A DNA stretch of 64,000 bases, taken from Bog-473 sp963750075 (lineage in GTDB: Bacteria > Actinomycetota > Acidimicrobiia > Acidimicrobiales > RAAP-2). This document shows positions 16,731 through 25,622 of this stretch, piece after piece (position 1 is the first letter of the stretch; each line of letters starts with the position of its first letter). The notes beneath the pieces are model-generated. The model saw only the letters and a list, made by a program, of their open reading frames with translations, was not told the origin of the DNA and did no database searches. The DNA lies in NCBI GenBank assembly GCA_963750075.1, contig CAVVPG010000001.1, forward strand, positions 496,001 through 560,000, read 5' to 3'. The translations under genes and the position numbers were made by a program.

Positions 16731-19436
16731 ATGCTGTTCGACGGGATCAGCCACCAGGTTCCCGACACGGACCCCGGTGAGACCGAGGAGTGGCTGGAGT
16801 CGTTCGACGCCATCGTCGACGCCCGCGGACGGGCCCGGGCGCGCTACCTGCTGATGAAGCTGCTCGAACGGGCGCGCACCAAGCAGGTCGACTTCCCCGC
16901 CACGGTCTCGACGCCCTACGTCAACACCATCCCGGCGGACGCCGAGCCGTGGTTCCCCGGCGACGAGTACCAGGAGCGCCGCATCCGGGCCTACATCCGG
17001 TGGAATGCCGCCGCCATGGTCATGCGCGCCAACACGCGCACCGAGGGCATCGGGGGGCACCTCTCGACGTACGCCAGCTCGGCGGCGCTCTACGAGGTCG
17101 GCTTCAACCACTTCTTCCGCGGCAAGGCCGACGGCGGCTTCGGCGACCAGATCTTCTTCCAGGGGCATGCGGCACCCGGCATCTACGCCCGGGCCTACGT
17201 CGAGGGCCGGCTCAGCGAGGCGGAGCTCGACAACTACCGCCACGAGGTCGGCGGTGACGGCCTCCCGAGCTACCCCCATCCCCGCTCGCTGCCGAGCTTC
17301 TGGGAGTACCCGACGGTGTCCATGGGGCTCGGTCCGATCTCGGCCATCTACCAGGCCCACGTGAACCGGTACCTCAACCTGCGCCACCTGGTCGACACGT
17401 CGGGCAGCCGGGTCTGGTGCTTCGTGGGGGACGGGGAGATGGACGAGCCCGAGTCCATCGGCGCACTCGGGGTGGCGGGCCGCGAGCACCTCGACAACCT
17501 CATCTTCGTGGTCAACTGCAACCTGCAGCGGCTGGACGGGCCGGTCCGGGGCAACGGGAAGGTCATTCAGGAGCTCGAGGCGGTGTTCCGCGGCGCCGGC
17601 TGGAACGTGATCAAGGTGATCTGGGGCTCGCGCTGGGACGCGCTGCTCGCCCGCGACGTCGATGGCGTCCTGCTCGACCGCATGAACACGACCGTGGACG
17701 GCGAGTACCAGAAGCTGGCCACCGAGTCGGGTGCCTACATCCGGGAGCACTTCTTCGGACCCGATCCCCGCCTGCGCAAGATGGTCGAGGACCTGAGCGA
17801 CGACGACCTCGTGTCGCTCCCCCGCGGCGGCCATGACTACCGCAAGCTCTACGCCGCCTACAAGCTGGCGACCGAGCAACGGGGGGCGCCCACCGCCATC
17901 CTGGCCAAGACGATCAAGGGGTGGACGCTCGGACCCGAGATCGAGGCGCGCAACGCCACGCACCAGATCAAGAAGATGACCAAGGCCCAGCTGCGCGCCC
18001 TGCGCGACCGCCTCTACCTGACCGACGACATCCCCGACGCCGCGCTCGAGGGTGACCCGCCCTACATCCGACCGGCCGAGGGCTCCGATGCGATGGAGTA
18101 CCTGCGCGCCCGGGGCCGCATGCTCGACGGGCCGGTGCCGGTACGCGTGGTGCGTACGGTGCCGCCCCAGAAGCCCGACGCCAAGGTCTTCGAGGAGTTC
18201 GCGGCGGGTTCGGGGGCGCAGTCGGTCTCCACCACCATGGTCTTCACCCGCCTCCTGCGGAACCTGGTGCGCGACCCCACCGTGGGCTCGCTGGTGGCCC
18301 CGATCGTCTCCGACGAGGCCCGGACCTTCGGGCTGGAGCCTCTGATCGCGGAGGCAAAGATCTACGCCCCCGACGGCCAGAACTACGTGCCCGTCGACGC
18401 CGACCTGCCGCTGCACTATGCGGAGAGCACCTCGGGCCAGGTCCTGCAGGAGGGGATCACCGAGGCCGGGGCGCTGGCGACGTTCACGGCACTGGCGACG
18501 TCCTACGCCACCTGGGGCCAGCCCATGGTGCCGGTCTTCCTCTTCTATTCCATGTTCGGGTTCCAGCGGGTCGGGGACCTGGCCTGGGCCCTCGGCGACA
18601 TGCGGGGCCGGGGCATCCTGGCGGGTTGCACGGCGGGCCGTACCACGCTCCAGGGTGAGGGGCTCCAGCACGACGACGGGCAGTCGCCGCTCCTCGCCTC
18701 CACCAACCCGGCCGCCATGGTCTACGACGCCTCCTTCGCCTACGAGGTCGCCACCATCGTGGAGGCCGCCGTCACCGAGATGCTCGGTCCGGAACCCAAG
18801 GACCGCTTCTGGTACCTCACGCTCTACAACGAGAACTACCCGATGCCGGCACTCCCCGAGGGAGAGGCGGGAGCCGCCATCCGGCGCGGCATCATTCAGG
18901 GGGTCTATCGCTACGCGGCGGCGCCGGAGGTCTCCGGCGACCTGCGCGCCTCGCTGTGCTTCTCCGGCCCGATGTGGAGCGTCGCCCTGGAGGCGCAGCG
19001 CATCCTGGCCGCACGCTACGGGGTGGCCGCCGACGCCTGGGCGGTGACCTCGTGGACGAGCCTGCGGGCGGACGCACTCGACGTCGAGCGCTGGAACCGG
19101 CTCCACCCGGCCGACGCGCCGCGCCGGGCCACCATCACGCAGGCGCTCGGCTCGGGCCCGGACCCCGTCGTCGCCATCACGGACTACATGCGCAGCGTGC
19201 CCGACCAGGTGGCGCGGTTCGTGGACCGCCCCTACACCTCGCTCGGCACGGACGGCTTCGGGCGTTCCGACGCCCGGGACGCCCTGCGCTCGTACTTCGA
19301 GGTCGACGCCGCCCATCTCGTGGTCGCAGTGCTGCAACAGCTGTCCCGGTGCGGGCGCGTCGCCCCCACCACCGTGGCGGGGGCGATCGCCGACCTCGGG
19401 ATCGACCCGACGCGGGCTGCTCCGTTCACGGTGTGA
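16731..19436 (+). CDS. aceE: Pyruvate dehydrogenase E1, homodimeric
   Basis: A 901-residue AceE-type E1 that decarboxylates pyruvate with thiamine diphosphate and acetylates the lipoyl arm of E2. N-terminal LLERARTKQVDFPATVSTPY and the substrate loop GGHLSTYASSAALYEVGFNH are typical. The TPP motif starts at GDGEMDEPES (about 233) and ends at VNCNLQRLDGPVRGN. The length equals that of the E. coli enzyme. It lies next to lpd, E2 and the lipoate fusion but on the opposite strand, beyond rnhA. Its last 11 bp overlap the end of the convergent gene at 19426. Confidence 0.96.
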   Translation: MLFDGISHQVPDTDPGETEEWLESFDAIVDARGRARARYLLMKLLERARTKQVDFPATVSTPYVNTIPADAEPWFPGDEYQERRIRAYIRWNAAAMVMRANTRTEGIGGHLSTYASSAALYEVGFNHFFRGKADGGFGDQIFFQGHAAPGIYARAYVEGRLSEAELDNYRHEVGGDGLPSYPHPRSLPSFWEYPTVSMGLGPISAIYQAHVNRYLNLRHLVDTSGSRVWCFVGDGEMDEPESIGALGVAGREHLDNLIFVVNCNLQRLDGPVRGNGKVIQELEAVFRGAGWNVIKVIWGSRWDALLARDVDGVLLDRMNTTVDGEYQKLATESGAYIREHFFGPDPRLRKMVEDLSDDDLVSLPRGGHDYRKLYAAYKLATEQRGAPTAILAKTIKGWTLGPEIEARNATHQIKKMTKAQLRALRDRLYLTDDIPDAALEGDPPYIRPAEGSDAMEYLRARGRMLDGPVPVRVVRTVPPQKPDAKVFEEFAAGSGAQSVSTTMVFTRLLRNLVRDPTVGSLVAPIVSDEARTFGLEPLIAEAKIYAPDGQNYVPVDADLPLHYAESTSGQVLQEGITEAGALATFTALATSYATWGQPMVPVFLFYSMFGFQRVGDLAWALGDMRGRGILAGCTAGRTTLQGEGLQHDDGQSPLLASTNPAAMVYDASFAYEVATIVEAAVTEMLGPEPKDRFWYLTLYNENYPMPALPEGEAGAAIRRGIIQGVYRYAAAPEVSGDLRASLCFSGPMWSVALEAQRILAARYGVAADAWAVTSWTSLRADALDVERWNRLHPADAPRRATITQALGSGPDPVVAITDYMRSVPDQVARFVDRPYTSLGTDGFGRSDARDALRSYFEVDAAHLVVAVLQQLSRCGRVAPTTVAGAIADLGIDPTRAAPFTV

Positions 19437-19746
19437 GGTGGGCGACGAAGGTCGCCATCGCCTCCTCCGCCCCGTCGGGGACCCGCAACGTCAGTGCGCG
19501 GCGCTTCGCCCCGATCTCGATGGCGACGTCGAAGAAGGCGCAGCACTCCTTCTCCCGCTGACCGAGCGACGCCGCCGCCACGAGGGCGGCCTCCGAGTCG
19601 TCGAGCACGAAGCGCACGGAGGTGGTGCCGGCGTCGACCTCGACGACCGACGTCGCCACGAGCGCCCGCCACTCCTCGATGCGCTCGGCGAGAGACCCGG
19701 CGTCGAGCTTGCAGGCGATCACGGCGGGGTCGCCCGCGATGCTCAC
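19426..19746 (-). CDS. Small conserved protein with an ECCAFF motif, unknown function
   Basis: A 106-residue protein with no signal peptide or membrane segment. The only notable residues are Cys12 and a Cys-Cys pair within REKECCAFFDVAIEIG, a motif I associate with small actinobacterial proteins of unknown role, sometimes near metal-handling genes; that memory is weak. The rest is alternating strands and helices (VEVDAGTTSVRFVLDDSEAA). It starts with GTG at 19746 overlapping the DinB stop (GTGA), so the two are co-expressed. Its 3' end overlaps aceE tail to tail by 11 bp. Confidence 0.65.
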   Translation of the reverse strand: MSIAGDPAVIACKLDAGSLAERIEEWRALVATSVVEVDAGTTSVRFVLDDSEAALVAAASLGQREKECCAFFDVAIEIGAKRRALTLRVPDGAEEAMATFVAHLTP

Positions 19747-20252
19747 CGCTGATGCCCCGCCACCAGCGCATCCCTGGTGACCTCCATGTGGCCGAGATGC
19801 TGGAACAGCTCCTCCAAGATGTGCAACAGGACGGCTCCCTTGACCTCGACATAGGGCACGGGGTCCTCGGCGTCGCGGGGCACGTTCGCCGGCACGGCCC
19901 CGGCGTCGAGCCCCACGATGTCCTCGCGCAGGCGCCGCCGCGCGTGCTCGGTGCGCCGCAGGAGACCCGCCACGTCGCCCTTGGCGCTGAACTCCGCCCC
20001 CCGGTCACGCTGCACCGGGCGTTCGGCGACCGTGGCGCCGCCCCAGAACTCCATCACCCCGAGGCAGTGGGTCAGGAGCACGTACGGGGAATTGCCGCCT
20101 CTGAACGGCGGGCGCCGGTTGGCCAGGTCGTCGCCGAGCTCCTCGACGATGCGCGTCATGCCGCCGAGCGCCAGGTCGACGAACCAGAGGTAGTCGGCGG
20201 CCGAGACGGCCACGGGGGCGCCGCCCGCGCCGTTAGTGGGCGACCCAGGCAT
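19743..20252 (-). CDS. DinB/DUF664-like four-helix protein
   Basis: A 169-residue protein with the DinB four-helix architecture. The histidine triad positions typical of the metal site are visible as His62 (LLTHCLGVMEFWGG) and the pair in ILEELFQHLGHMEVTRD near the C-terminus. DinB proteins include mycothiol- or bacillithiol-dependent S-transferases and many of unknown role. Actinobacteria use mycothiol, which makes an S-transferase role possible but unproven. The ATG at 20252 overlaps the end of the Rrf2 gene by about 20 bp; a start nearer residue 14 (GTG) would remove the overlap. Confidence 0.72.
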   Translation of the reverse strand: MPGSPTNGAGGAPVAVSAADYLWFVDLALGGMTRIVEELGDDLANRRPPFRGGNSPYVLLTHCLGVMEFWGGATVAERPVQRDRGAEFSAKGDVAGLLRRTEHARRRLREDIVGLDAGAVPANVPRDAEDPVPYVEVKGAVLLHILEELFQHLGHMEVTRDALVAGHQR

Positions 20253-20685
20253 CCGGGTCCGTCACCAGTTTCTGCACGTGGGGAGGCAGCCGGCCCGTGA
20301 TCACGTGGGTCAGGGTGACCTTCTCGAGCACCGAGCGCAGGCTGGCGCGGACGGCCACCCAGACCTGCTGGAGGTTCTCCGCCGCGCCGTCGTAGTTGGT
20401 GGCTTCGGGCCGGAACCCCCGCACCTCGGCCAAAGGGCCGTCGAGGGCGCGGATGACGTCCGCGATCGTGATGGCGTCGGGCTCCCGGGCGAGCCGGTAG
20501 CCGCCCTCGGCGCCCCTCTGGCTGGCCACGATCCCGGCCCGCCGCAGGTCGGCCAGGATGGCGCCGAGGAACCGGGGCGGCAGGCCCTGCTCTCCCGCCA
20601 GGTGCTCGGCGGTCTGGGGCGTCCCGGCGGCGGCCAGCGCCAGCAGGGCGCGGATGCCGTAATCGACCTTGGCCGGGATGTGCAT
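20233..20685 (-). CDS. Rrf2-family transcriptional regulator without Fe-S cysteines
   Basis: A 150-residue winged-helix regulator. The N-terminus MHIPAKVDYGIRALLALAAA and the recognition region PPRFLGAILADLRRAGIVAS, GAEGGYRL are typical of the Rrf2/IscR group. There is no cysteine in the whole protein, so it cannot bind an Fe-S cluster in the way IscR, NsrR or SufR do. A CAGACT box lies 6 nt before the ATG at 20685. Downstream genes are DinB and a small Cys protein. It could control them, itself or a distant regulon; the sequence does not say which. Confidence 0.85.
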   Translation of the reverse strand: MHIPAKVDYGIRALLALAAAGTPQTAEHLAGEQGLPPRFLGAILADLRRAGIVASQRGAEGGYRLAREPDAITIADVIRALDGPLAEVRGFRPEATNYDGAAENLQQVWVAVRASLRSVLEKVTLTHVITGRLPPHVQKLVTDPDAWVAH

Positions 20686-20691
20686 GGCGAG

Positions 20692-20697
20692 AGTCTG
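20692..20697 (-). promoter_or_regulatory. -10-like box of the Rrf2 gene
   Basis: CAGACT on the minus strand ends 6 nt before the ATG at 20685; no Shine-Dalgarno is present. Confidence 0.35.
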
Positions 20698-20744
20698 CCC
20701 GCGCCGCGGCGCCGGGGCACGTCCACCCGCCCCTGTCTGCGTGC

Positions 20745-20750
20745 CAAAAT
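20745..20750 (+). promoter_or_regulatory. -10-like box of the HhH-GPD / thiE unit
   Basis: CAAAAT ends 7 nt before the GTG at 20758. Confidence 0.35.
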
Positions 20751-20757
20751 CTCCCCC

Positions 20758-21339
20758 GTGGCTCCAACTGCGCTCCACCTGAGCGGCGACGCCGATGCCG
20801 ACGCCGTGCTCAGCCGCGACCCGCTGGCCCTGCTCATCGGCATGGTGCTCGACCAGCAGGTGACCCTGGAGAAGGCCTTCTCCTCCCCCGCCGAATTGGC
20901 GCGGCGCCTCGGGGGATCCCTCGACGCGGCGTCCATCGCCGCCATGGACCCCGGCGAGCTCGCCGAGGTCTTCAAGGAGCGGCCTGCCCTGCACCGCTAC
21001 CCCGGGTCGATGGCGGGGCGTGTCCAGGAGGTCTGCCGCACGGTCGCCGAGGACTACGGCGGCAAGCCCGACGCCATCTGGAAGGGCGTCCGCAGCGGTG
21101 AGGAGCTGGTGCGCCGGATCCGATCGCTGCCCGGGTTCGGGGAGCGGAAGTCCAAGATCTTCGCCGCGCTGCTCGGCAAGCAGCTGGGGGTGCGCCCCGA
21201 GGGATGGCGGGAGGCGAGCGCGCCCTTCGGCGACGAGGGGACCTTCCTCTCCGTGGCCGACATCACGGACGCCGCGACCCTCGACAAGGTGCGGGCCACC
21301 AAGAAGGCCATGAAGGCCCGGGCGCACGGCGGGACGTGA
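20758..21339 (+). CDS. HhH-GPD family protein (actinobacterial type)
   Basis: A 193-residue protein with the helix-hairpin-helix-GPD fold of base-excision glycosylases. Visible are the helical start DPLALLIGMVLDQQVTLEKA, where glycosylases scan DNA, and the hairpin RIRSLPGFGERKSKIFAALL. No Fe-S cysteine cluster is present and the usual catalytic Lys/Asp of Nth/MutY is not obvious, so activity is uncertain. It matches an uncharacterised HhH-GPD family found in actinobacteria. It overlaps thiE by 4 nt (GTGA), a coupling with no clear functional logic. Confidence 0.82.
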   Translation: MAPTALHLSGDADADAVLSRDPLALLIGMVLDQQVTLEKAFSSPAELARRLGGSLDAASIAAMDPGELAEVFKERPALHRYPGSMAGRVQEVCRTVAEDYGGKPDAIWKGVRSGEELVRRIRSLPGFGERKSKIFAALLGKQLGVRPEGWREASAPFGDEGTFLSVADITDAATLDKVRATKKAMKARAHGGT

Positions 21340-21980
21340 TCGCTGGCCTCGCCGGCCGCCGCCTCTATCTCTGCACGCCGGACCGTCCCGATCTGGACGC
21401 CTTCCTGACCGACTGCATCGCGGGGGGCGTGGACGTGGTCCAGCTGCGCGACAAGGCTCTCGAGGCCAGGGCGCTGATCGCCCGTGCCCGCGTGGCGGCT
21501 GCGGTGTGCCGTGAGCACGACGTGCCCTTCGTGCTCAACGACCGGCCCGACCTCGCACTCGAGGTGGGAGCGGACGGGGTCCACGTGGGGCAGGACGACG
21601 CCCCGCCCTCGCTGGCCCGGCGCATCCTCGGTCAGGGTGCGATCGTCGGACTCTCCACCCACTCGGAGCCGGACCTGTTCGGTGCGGCACGAGAGGACGT
21701 GAGCTACATCTCGGCCGGACCGGTCGAGGCGACGCCGACCAAGCCGGGTCGGGCGGGGACGGGGATGGGCTACGTCAGTCTGGCCAGCGCACGATCCAGC
21801 GTTCCCGTCTTTGTGACGGGCGGCGTGACGCCGGAGAGAATCCCTGCTCTTGCAGCCGTCGGTGTGCGCCACTTCGTCGTGGTGCGTTATCTGACTCGAG
21901 CGCCGGACGCGCGGCGCGCGGCGCGGGCGCTGCGCGATGCGATCGATGCCGCGTTGAGTAGCGACCCGCCGGCGGCCTGA
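21336..21980 (+). CDS. thiE: Thiamine-phosphate synthase
   Basis: A 214-residue TIM-barrel enzyme joining HMP-PP and the thiazole phosphate to thiamine monophosphate. Family motifs appear in order: VVQLRDK (pyrophosphate site), FVLNDRPDLALEVGADGVHV with GQDD (Mg site), GLSTHS, YISAGPVEATPTKPG (thiazole phosphate loop) and VTGGV. The GTG start overlaps the stop of the HhH-GPD gene. No TPP riboswitch is visible upstream of either gene, which is unusual but natural for an operon with a housekeeping promoter. Confidence 0.93.
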   Translation: MIAGLAGRRLYLCTPDRPDLDAFLTDCIAGGVDVVQLRDKALEARALIARARVAAAVCREHDVPFVLNDRPDLALEVGADGVHVGQDDAPPSLARRILGQGAIVGLSTHSEPDLFGAAREDVSYISAGPVEATPTKPGRAGTGMGYVSLASARSSVPVFVTGGVTPERIPALAAVGVRHFVVVRYLTRAPDARRAARALRDAIDAALSSDPPAA

Positions 21981-22162
21981 CCGCGTCGGGACCGGCCGTG
22001 CCGTCGTCGGGGGGGTGCGACGTCGCCAAGACCCCCTCCCCCAGCGAGGTCGTCCCGCCACCTGTCCGGTGCACGACCACGCTGAAGGTCGGCGTACCCC
22101 CCTCGGTCATGACTAGTTCTCGGACGGTGCGGCGCCTTCCTTGAGCGTCAAAGGTCCGAGCC

Positions 22163-22912
22163 CTAGTGGCGCCGCTCCAGCCAGCCCACCAGGATGGCGA
22201 TCACCCTCGGGTCGGCCCGCAGCCAGTGGCCGGCCCCGAAGACCAGGTGCAGCTCGGCCGGCCCCGTGGCGGCGTCGGCCAGGGCCCGGGCGTCCGAGAC
22301 GGGCACGTCGGGGTCGTCGGACCCGTGGACCATGAGCAGCGGCCGGCCCTTCAAGAGCGCAGCGTCCTCGGCCGGGTGCAGGACCGAGAGCTCCTTGACC
22401 CAGGCCTCGGTGGAGGCGGGGAAACCGGGCGTCGTGATGAGGCCGTCGCGCCGGCAGCGGGCCAGGAGGTCCTCGGGGGCACTCGTCAGGGGACCGAGGT
22501 CCGACGGTGTGCCGAGGCAGGCCACGCCCGCCACCCGTTCGTCGAGCGCCGCGAGGTGCAGGGCCAGCACCCCCCCGAACCCGAAACCGACGACGAGCCG
22601 GGACGACTCCTCGGGGATCTCGCTCTGGGCCAGGAAGGTCAGGTCGTCCAGCCAGCCGAGCGCGGAGAAGTCGCCGGCCGACTCACCGGTGCCACGCAGC
22701 GCCGCGGTGACGACTCGGAAGCCCGACTCACGGGTCAGCCGATCGGCCAGCGCGGGGAACGTGAGAGCCACGTCGGCCGCCGCGCCCTTGGGCCGGGGCA
22801 GGTCGTGGCACAGCACGACGTGGCCGCGGACCGGTGCGCCCGGGCCGGTGGAGCTGGCATACGTCGAGAGGTCACCCGCCGGTCCGGGCCGGAGCCGGAA
22901 GGGCCCCGGCAC
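22163..22912 (-). CDS. Alpha/beta-hydrolase-fold protein lacking the catalytic serine
   Basis: A 249-residue protein with a clear alpha/beta-hydrolase outline: VVLCHDLPRPKG near the N-terminus, FRVVTAALRGTGESAG, and the acid and base regions MVHGSDDPDVP (Asp200/202) and GAGHWLR (His229). The nucleophile elbow, normally G-x-S-x-G, reads VVGFGFGGVLAL, so Gly111 takes the place of serine. It may be a non-catalytic or repurposed member. The GTG at 22912 lies 1 nt after the stop of the acyl-CoA dehydrogenase gene, so the pair is an operon. Confidence 0.8.
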   Translation of the reverse strand: MPGPFRLRPGPAGDLSTYASSTGPGAPVRGHVVLCHDLPRPKGAAADVALTFPALADRLTRESGFRVVTAALRGTGESAGDFSALGWLDDLTFLAQSEIPEESSRLVVGFGFGGVLALHLAALDERVAGVACLGTPSDLGPLTSAPEDLLARCRRDGLITTPGFPASTEAWVKELSVLHPAEDAALLKGRPLLMVHGSDDPDVPVSDARALADAATGPAELHLVFGAGHWLRADPRVIAILVGWLERRH

Positions 22913-22913
22913 C

Positions 22914-24029
22914 TCAGATCCCGATGCGCTGTGCCAGCAGCTCGCGGTGGTACGACGGGTCGCCCAGCAGCAGCTCGGAGGACTTGGCCCGCTTGAAGTA
23001 CAGGTGGGCCGGGTGCTCCCAGGTGAAGCCGATGCCCCCGTGAATCTGGATGTTCTCGGCGGCGGCGTGGAAGTAGGCCTCGGAGCAGTAGGACTTGGCC
23101 AGGCTGGCCACGACGGGCAGCTCGTCGGAGTCCTCCGCCGCAGCCCACGCGGCGTAGTAGGCGGCCGACTTGGCCGACTCCACCTCGAGCAGCATGTCGG
23201 CGCACTTGTGCTTGATCGCCTGGAAGCTGCCGATCGGGCGGCCGAACTGGATGCGGGTCTTCGCGTACTCGACCGATGCGTCCAGCACGTGCTGCGCGCC
23301 CCCGACCTGCTCGGCGGCCAGCGCCACCGCGGCGAGGTCGAGCGTCTTGGACAGGCCGGCCTCGGCGCCCCCATCGGCACCGATGAGCGTCGCCGGCGTC
23401 GAGGCGAACTCCAGGCGGGCCTGCTTGCGCGTCTGGTCCATGGTCGGCAGCGGGGTGCGCGTCAGCCCGGCGGCGTCACCGGCAACAGCGAAGAGCGACA
23501 CGCCGGCGGGGGTCCGGGCCGCCACGACGACGAGGTGCGCCACGTGCCCGTCGATCACGAACATCTTGTGGCCGTCGAGGACCCACCCGTCACCCTTCTT
23601 GGTGGCCGCGCACTCGATGCCGCTGAAGTCCCACTTCCCGTTGTCCTCTGTGATGGCCAGGGTGGCCATCGTCTCCCCGGAGGCGATCCCGGGCAGGTAG
23701 CTCTTCTTGGCCTCGTCGTCGCCGGAGGTCAGCAGCGCGTTGGCCGCCAGGGCGACGGAGGAGAAGAAGGGTGCGCACAGCAGCGCGGCGCCCATCTCCT
23801 CGAGCACGACGAGCAGCTCGACGTAGGTGAAGCCCGAGCCGCCGAACTCCTCGGGGATGGTGAGCGACTGCAGGCCCAGCTGGTCGGCCATCTGGCTCCA
23901 CACCGCCGGGTCGTAACCCTCGGTCGTGTCCATGAGACGTCGCACCTCGCTCTCGGGCGACTTCTCGGTCAGGAACCGGCGCACCGCCGTGCGCAGCTCC
24001 TCCTGCTCGTCACTGAAGGCGAAATTCAT
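22914..24029 (-). CDS. Acyl-CoA dehydrogenase
   Basis: A 371-residue FAD enzyme of the acyl-CoA dehydrogenase fold: N-terminal helices FSDEQEELRTAVRRFL, flavin region MATLAITEDNGKWD, and the C-terminal bundle with YAKTRIQFGRPIGSFQAIKH and IQIHGGIGFTWEHPAHLYFK, where the Glu of TWEHP is the usual base in this subgroup. The protein resembles the FadE subunits that make heterotetramers in actinobacterial sterol and lipid degradation, but no second FadE gene is adjacent, so it may act as a homomer. AGAGGAG precedes the ATG at 24029. Confidence 0.9.
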   Translation of the reverse strand: MNFAFSDEQEELRTAVRRFLTEKSPESEVRRLMDTTEGYDPAVWSQMADQLGLQSLTIPEEFGGSGFTYVELLVVLEEMGAALLCAPFFSSVALAANALLTSGDDEAKKSYLPGIASGETMATLAITEDNGKWDFSGIECAATKKGDGWVLDGHKMFVIDGHVAHLVVVAARTPAGVSLFAVAGDAAGLTRTPLPTMDQTRKQARLEFASTPATLIGADGGAEAGLSKTLDLAAVALAAEQVGGAQHVLDASVEYAKTRIQFGRPIGSFQAIKHKCADMLLEVESAKSAAYYAAWAAAEDSDELPVVASLAKSYCSEAYFHAAAENIQIHGGIGFTWEHPAHLYFKRAKSSELLLGDPSYHRELLAQRIGI

Positions 24030-24175
24030 GCCTGGGCTCCTCTGCCTCTCCCCCCGGCAGCCCGGCCGGTGGTCTGTCGCTTGGCTATATGCGGTGTCTA
24101 CCAGACCAGGGCATCGGCGACCAGAAGCCCCGGCTCCGTGCCGAACGGACGACCCGGCTGTGCCACGCTGGAGCC

Positions 24176-24793
24176 ATGGGACAGCTGGAGCAGATATGGA
24201 GCGACGCCGCCACCGAGGTCCACCAGATCGTGGTGGGCCCGATGGACAACAACGTCTACATCCTGCGTTGCCGCCGGACCGGCGACGCCATGCTCATCGA
24301 CGCCGCCAACGAGCACGAGGCCCTGCTCGAGATCTGCCAGCGCCTCGGCGTGCGCCAGGTGGTCGAGACGCACGGGCACTGGGACCACATCCAGGCCGTG
24401 CCGGCCGTGCGCGACGCCGGCATCTCGGTGGCCGTGACCAGCGCCGACGCGGGCATGCTGCCCAGCTACGACGAGATCCTCGACGACGACGAGCTCCTCT
24501 CGGTCGGCGACCTGCGCATCAGGACCCTGGCCACGCCCGGCCACACCCCGGGCTCCATCTGCTTCGCCGTCGAGGGCACGAACCTGCTGTTCACCGGCGA
24601 CACCCTGTTCCCGGGCGGGCCGGGCAACACCTCGTTCGAGAACGCCGACTTCGACACCATCATCGAGTCCATCGACCGGCGCATCTTCGCCGCCTTCAAG
24701 CCCGACACCCTGGTGCTGCCGGGGCACGGGACGTCCACCACGGTGGGGAACGAGTCCCCCCACCTGGCCGAATGGGTGGACCGGGGCTGGTGA
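24176..24793 (+). CDS. Metallo-beta-lactamase fold hydrolase (glyoxalase II-like)
   Basis: A 205-residue MBL-fold enzyme. The metal motif THGHWDH (near 65 to 71), LATPGHTPGSICF, FTGDTLFPGG and the distal LPGHG are all present, giving a complete two-metal site. It resembles hydroxyacylglutathione hydrolase or mycothiol-thioester hydrolases, so detoxification of thioesters is plausible. It sits 79 bp upstream of sufC in the same direction and could be read through into the SUF cluster, although sufC has its own promoter box. Confidence 0.88.
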   Translation: MGQLEQIWSDAATEVHQIVVGPMDNNVYILRCRRTGDAMLIDAANEHEALLEICQRLGVRQVVETHGHWDHIQAVPAVRDAGISVAVTSADAGMLPSYDEILDDDELLSVGDLRIRTLATPGHTPGSICFAVEGTNLLFTGDTLFPGGPGNTSFENADFDTIIESIDRRIFAAFKPDTLVLPGHGTSTTVGNESPHLAEWVDRGW

Positions 24794-24853
24794 GGACCGC
24801 CGCAGCCGGTCCCGGCGGCACCGCGCGGCGGGCCGTGCCAGAAAACCTGACCA

Positions 24854-24868
24854 AAAAGGTAAGCTTTT
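24854..24868 (+). promoter_or_regulatory. -10 box and inverted repeat ahead of sufC
   Basis: TAAGCT (24860-24865) ends 7 nt before the ATG at 24873. It sits inside an inverted repeat AAAAG-GTAAG-CTTTT (24854-24868). A repressor bound here would cover the promoter. The repeat is short and the A/T content is high, so it may be chance. Confidence 0.4.
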
Positions 24869-24872
24869 AGCG

Positions 24873-25618
<746 letters not shown>

Positions 25619-25622
<4 letters not shown>

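Noticed and set aside
14023..16854. A 943-codon plus-strand frame opposite E2, lpd and rnhA
   Set aside because: Three well-supported genes occupy the other strand; the product is compositionally biased.
16488..19337. A 949-codon minus-strand frame opposite aceE
   Set aside because: It is a shadow of aceE caused by codon bias; no motif, promoter or ribosome site supports it.
20700..20757. A TPP riboswitch for thiE
   Set aside because: None of the conserved thi-box elements is visible upstream of thiE or the HhH-GPD gene, and the gap is too short.
21980..22163. A small minus-strand frame starting at 22110 between thiE and the hydrolase gene
   Set aside because: It runs antisense into thiE, shows no motif and has no convincing start signal.
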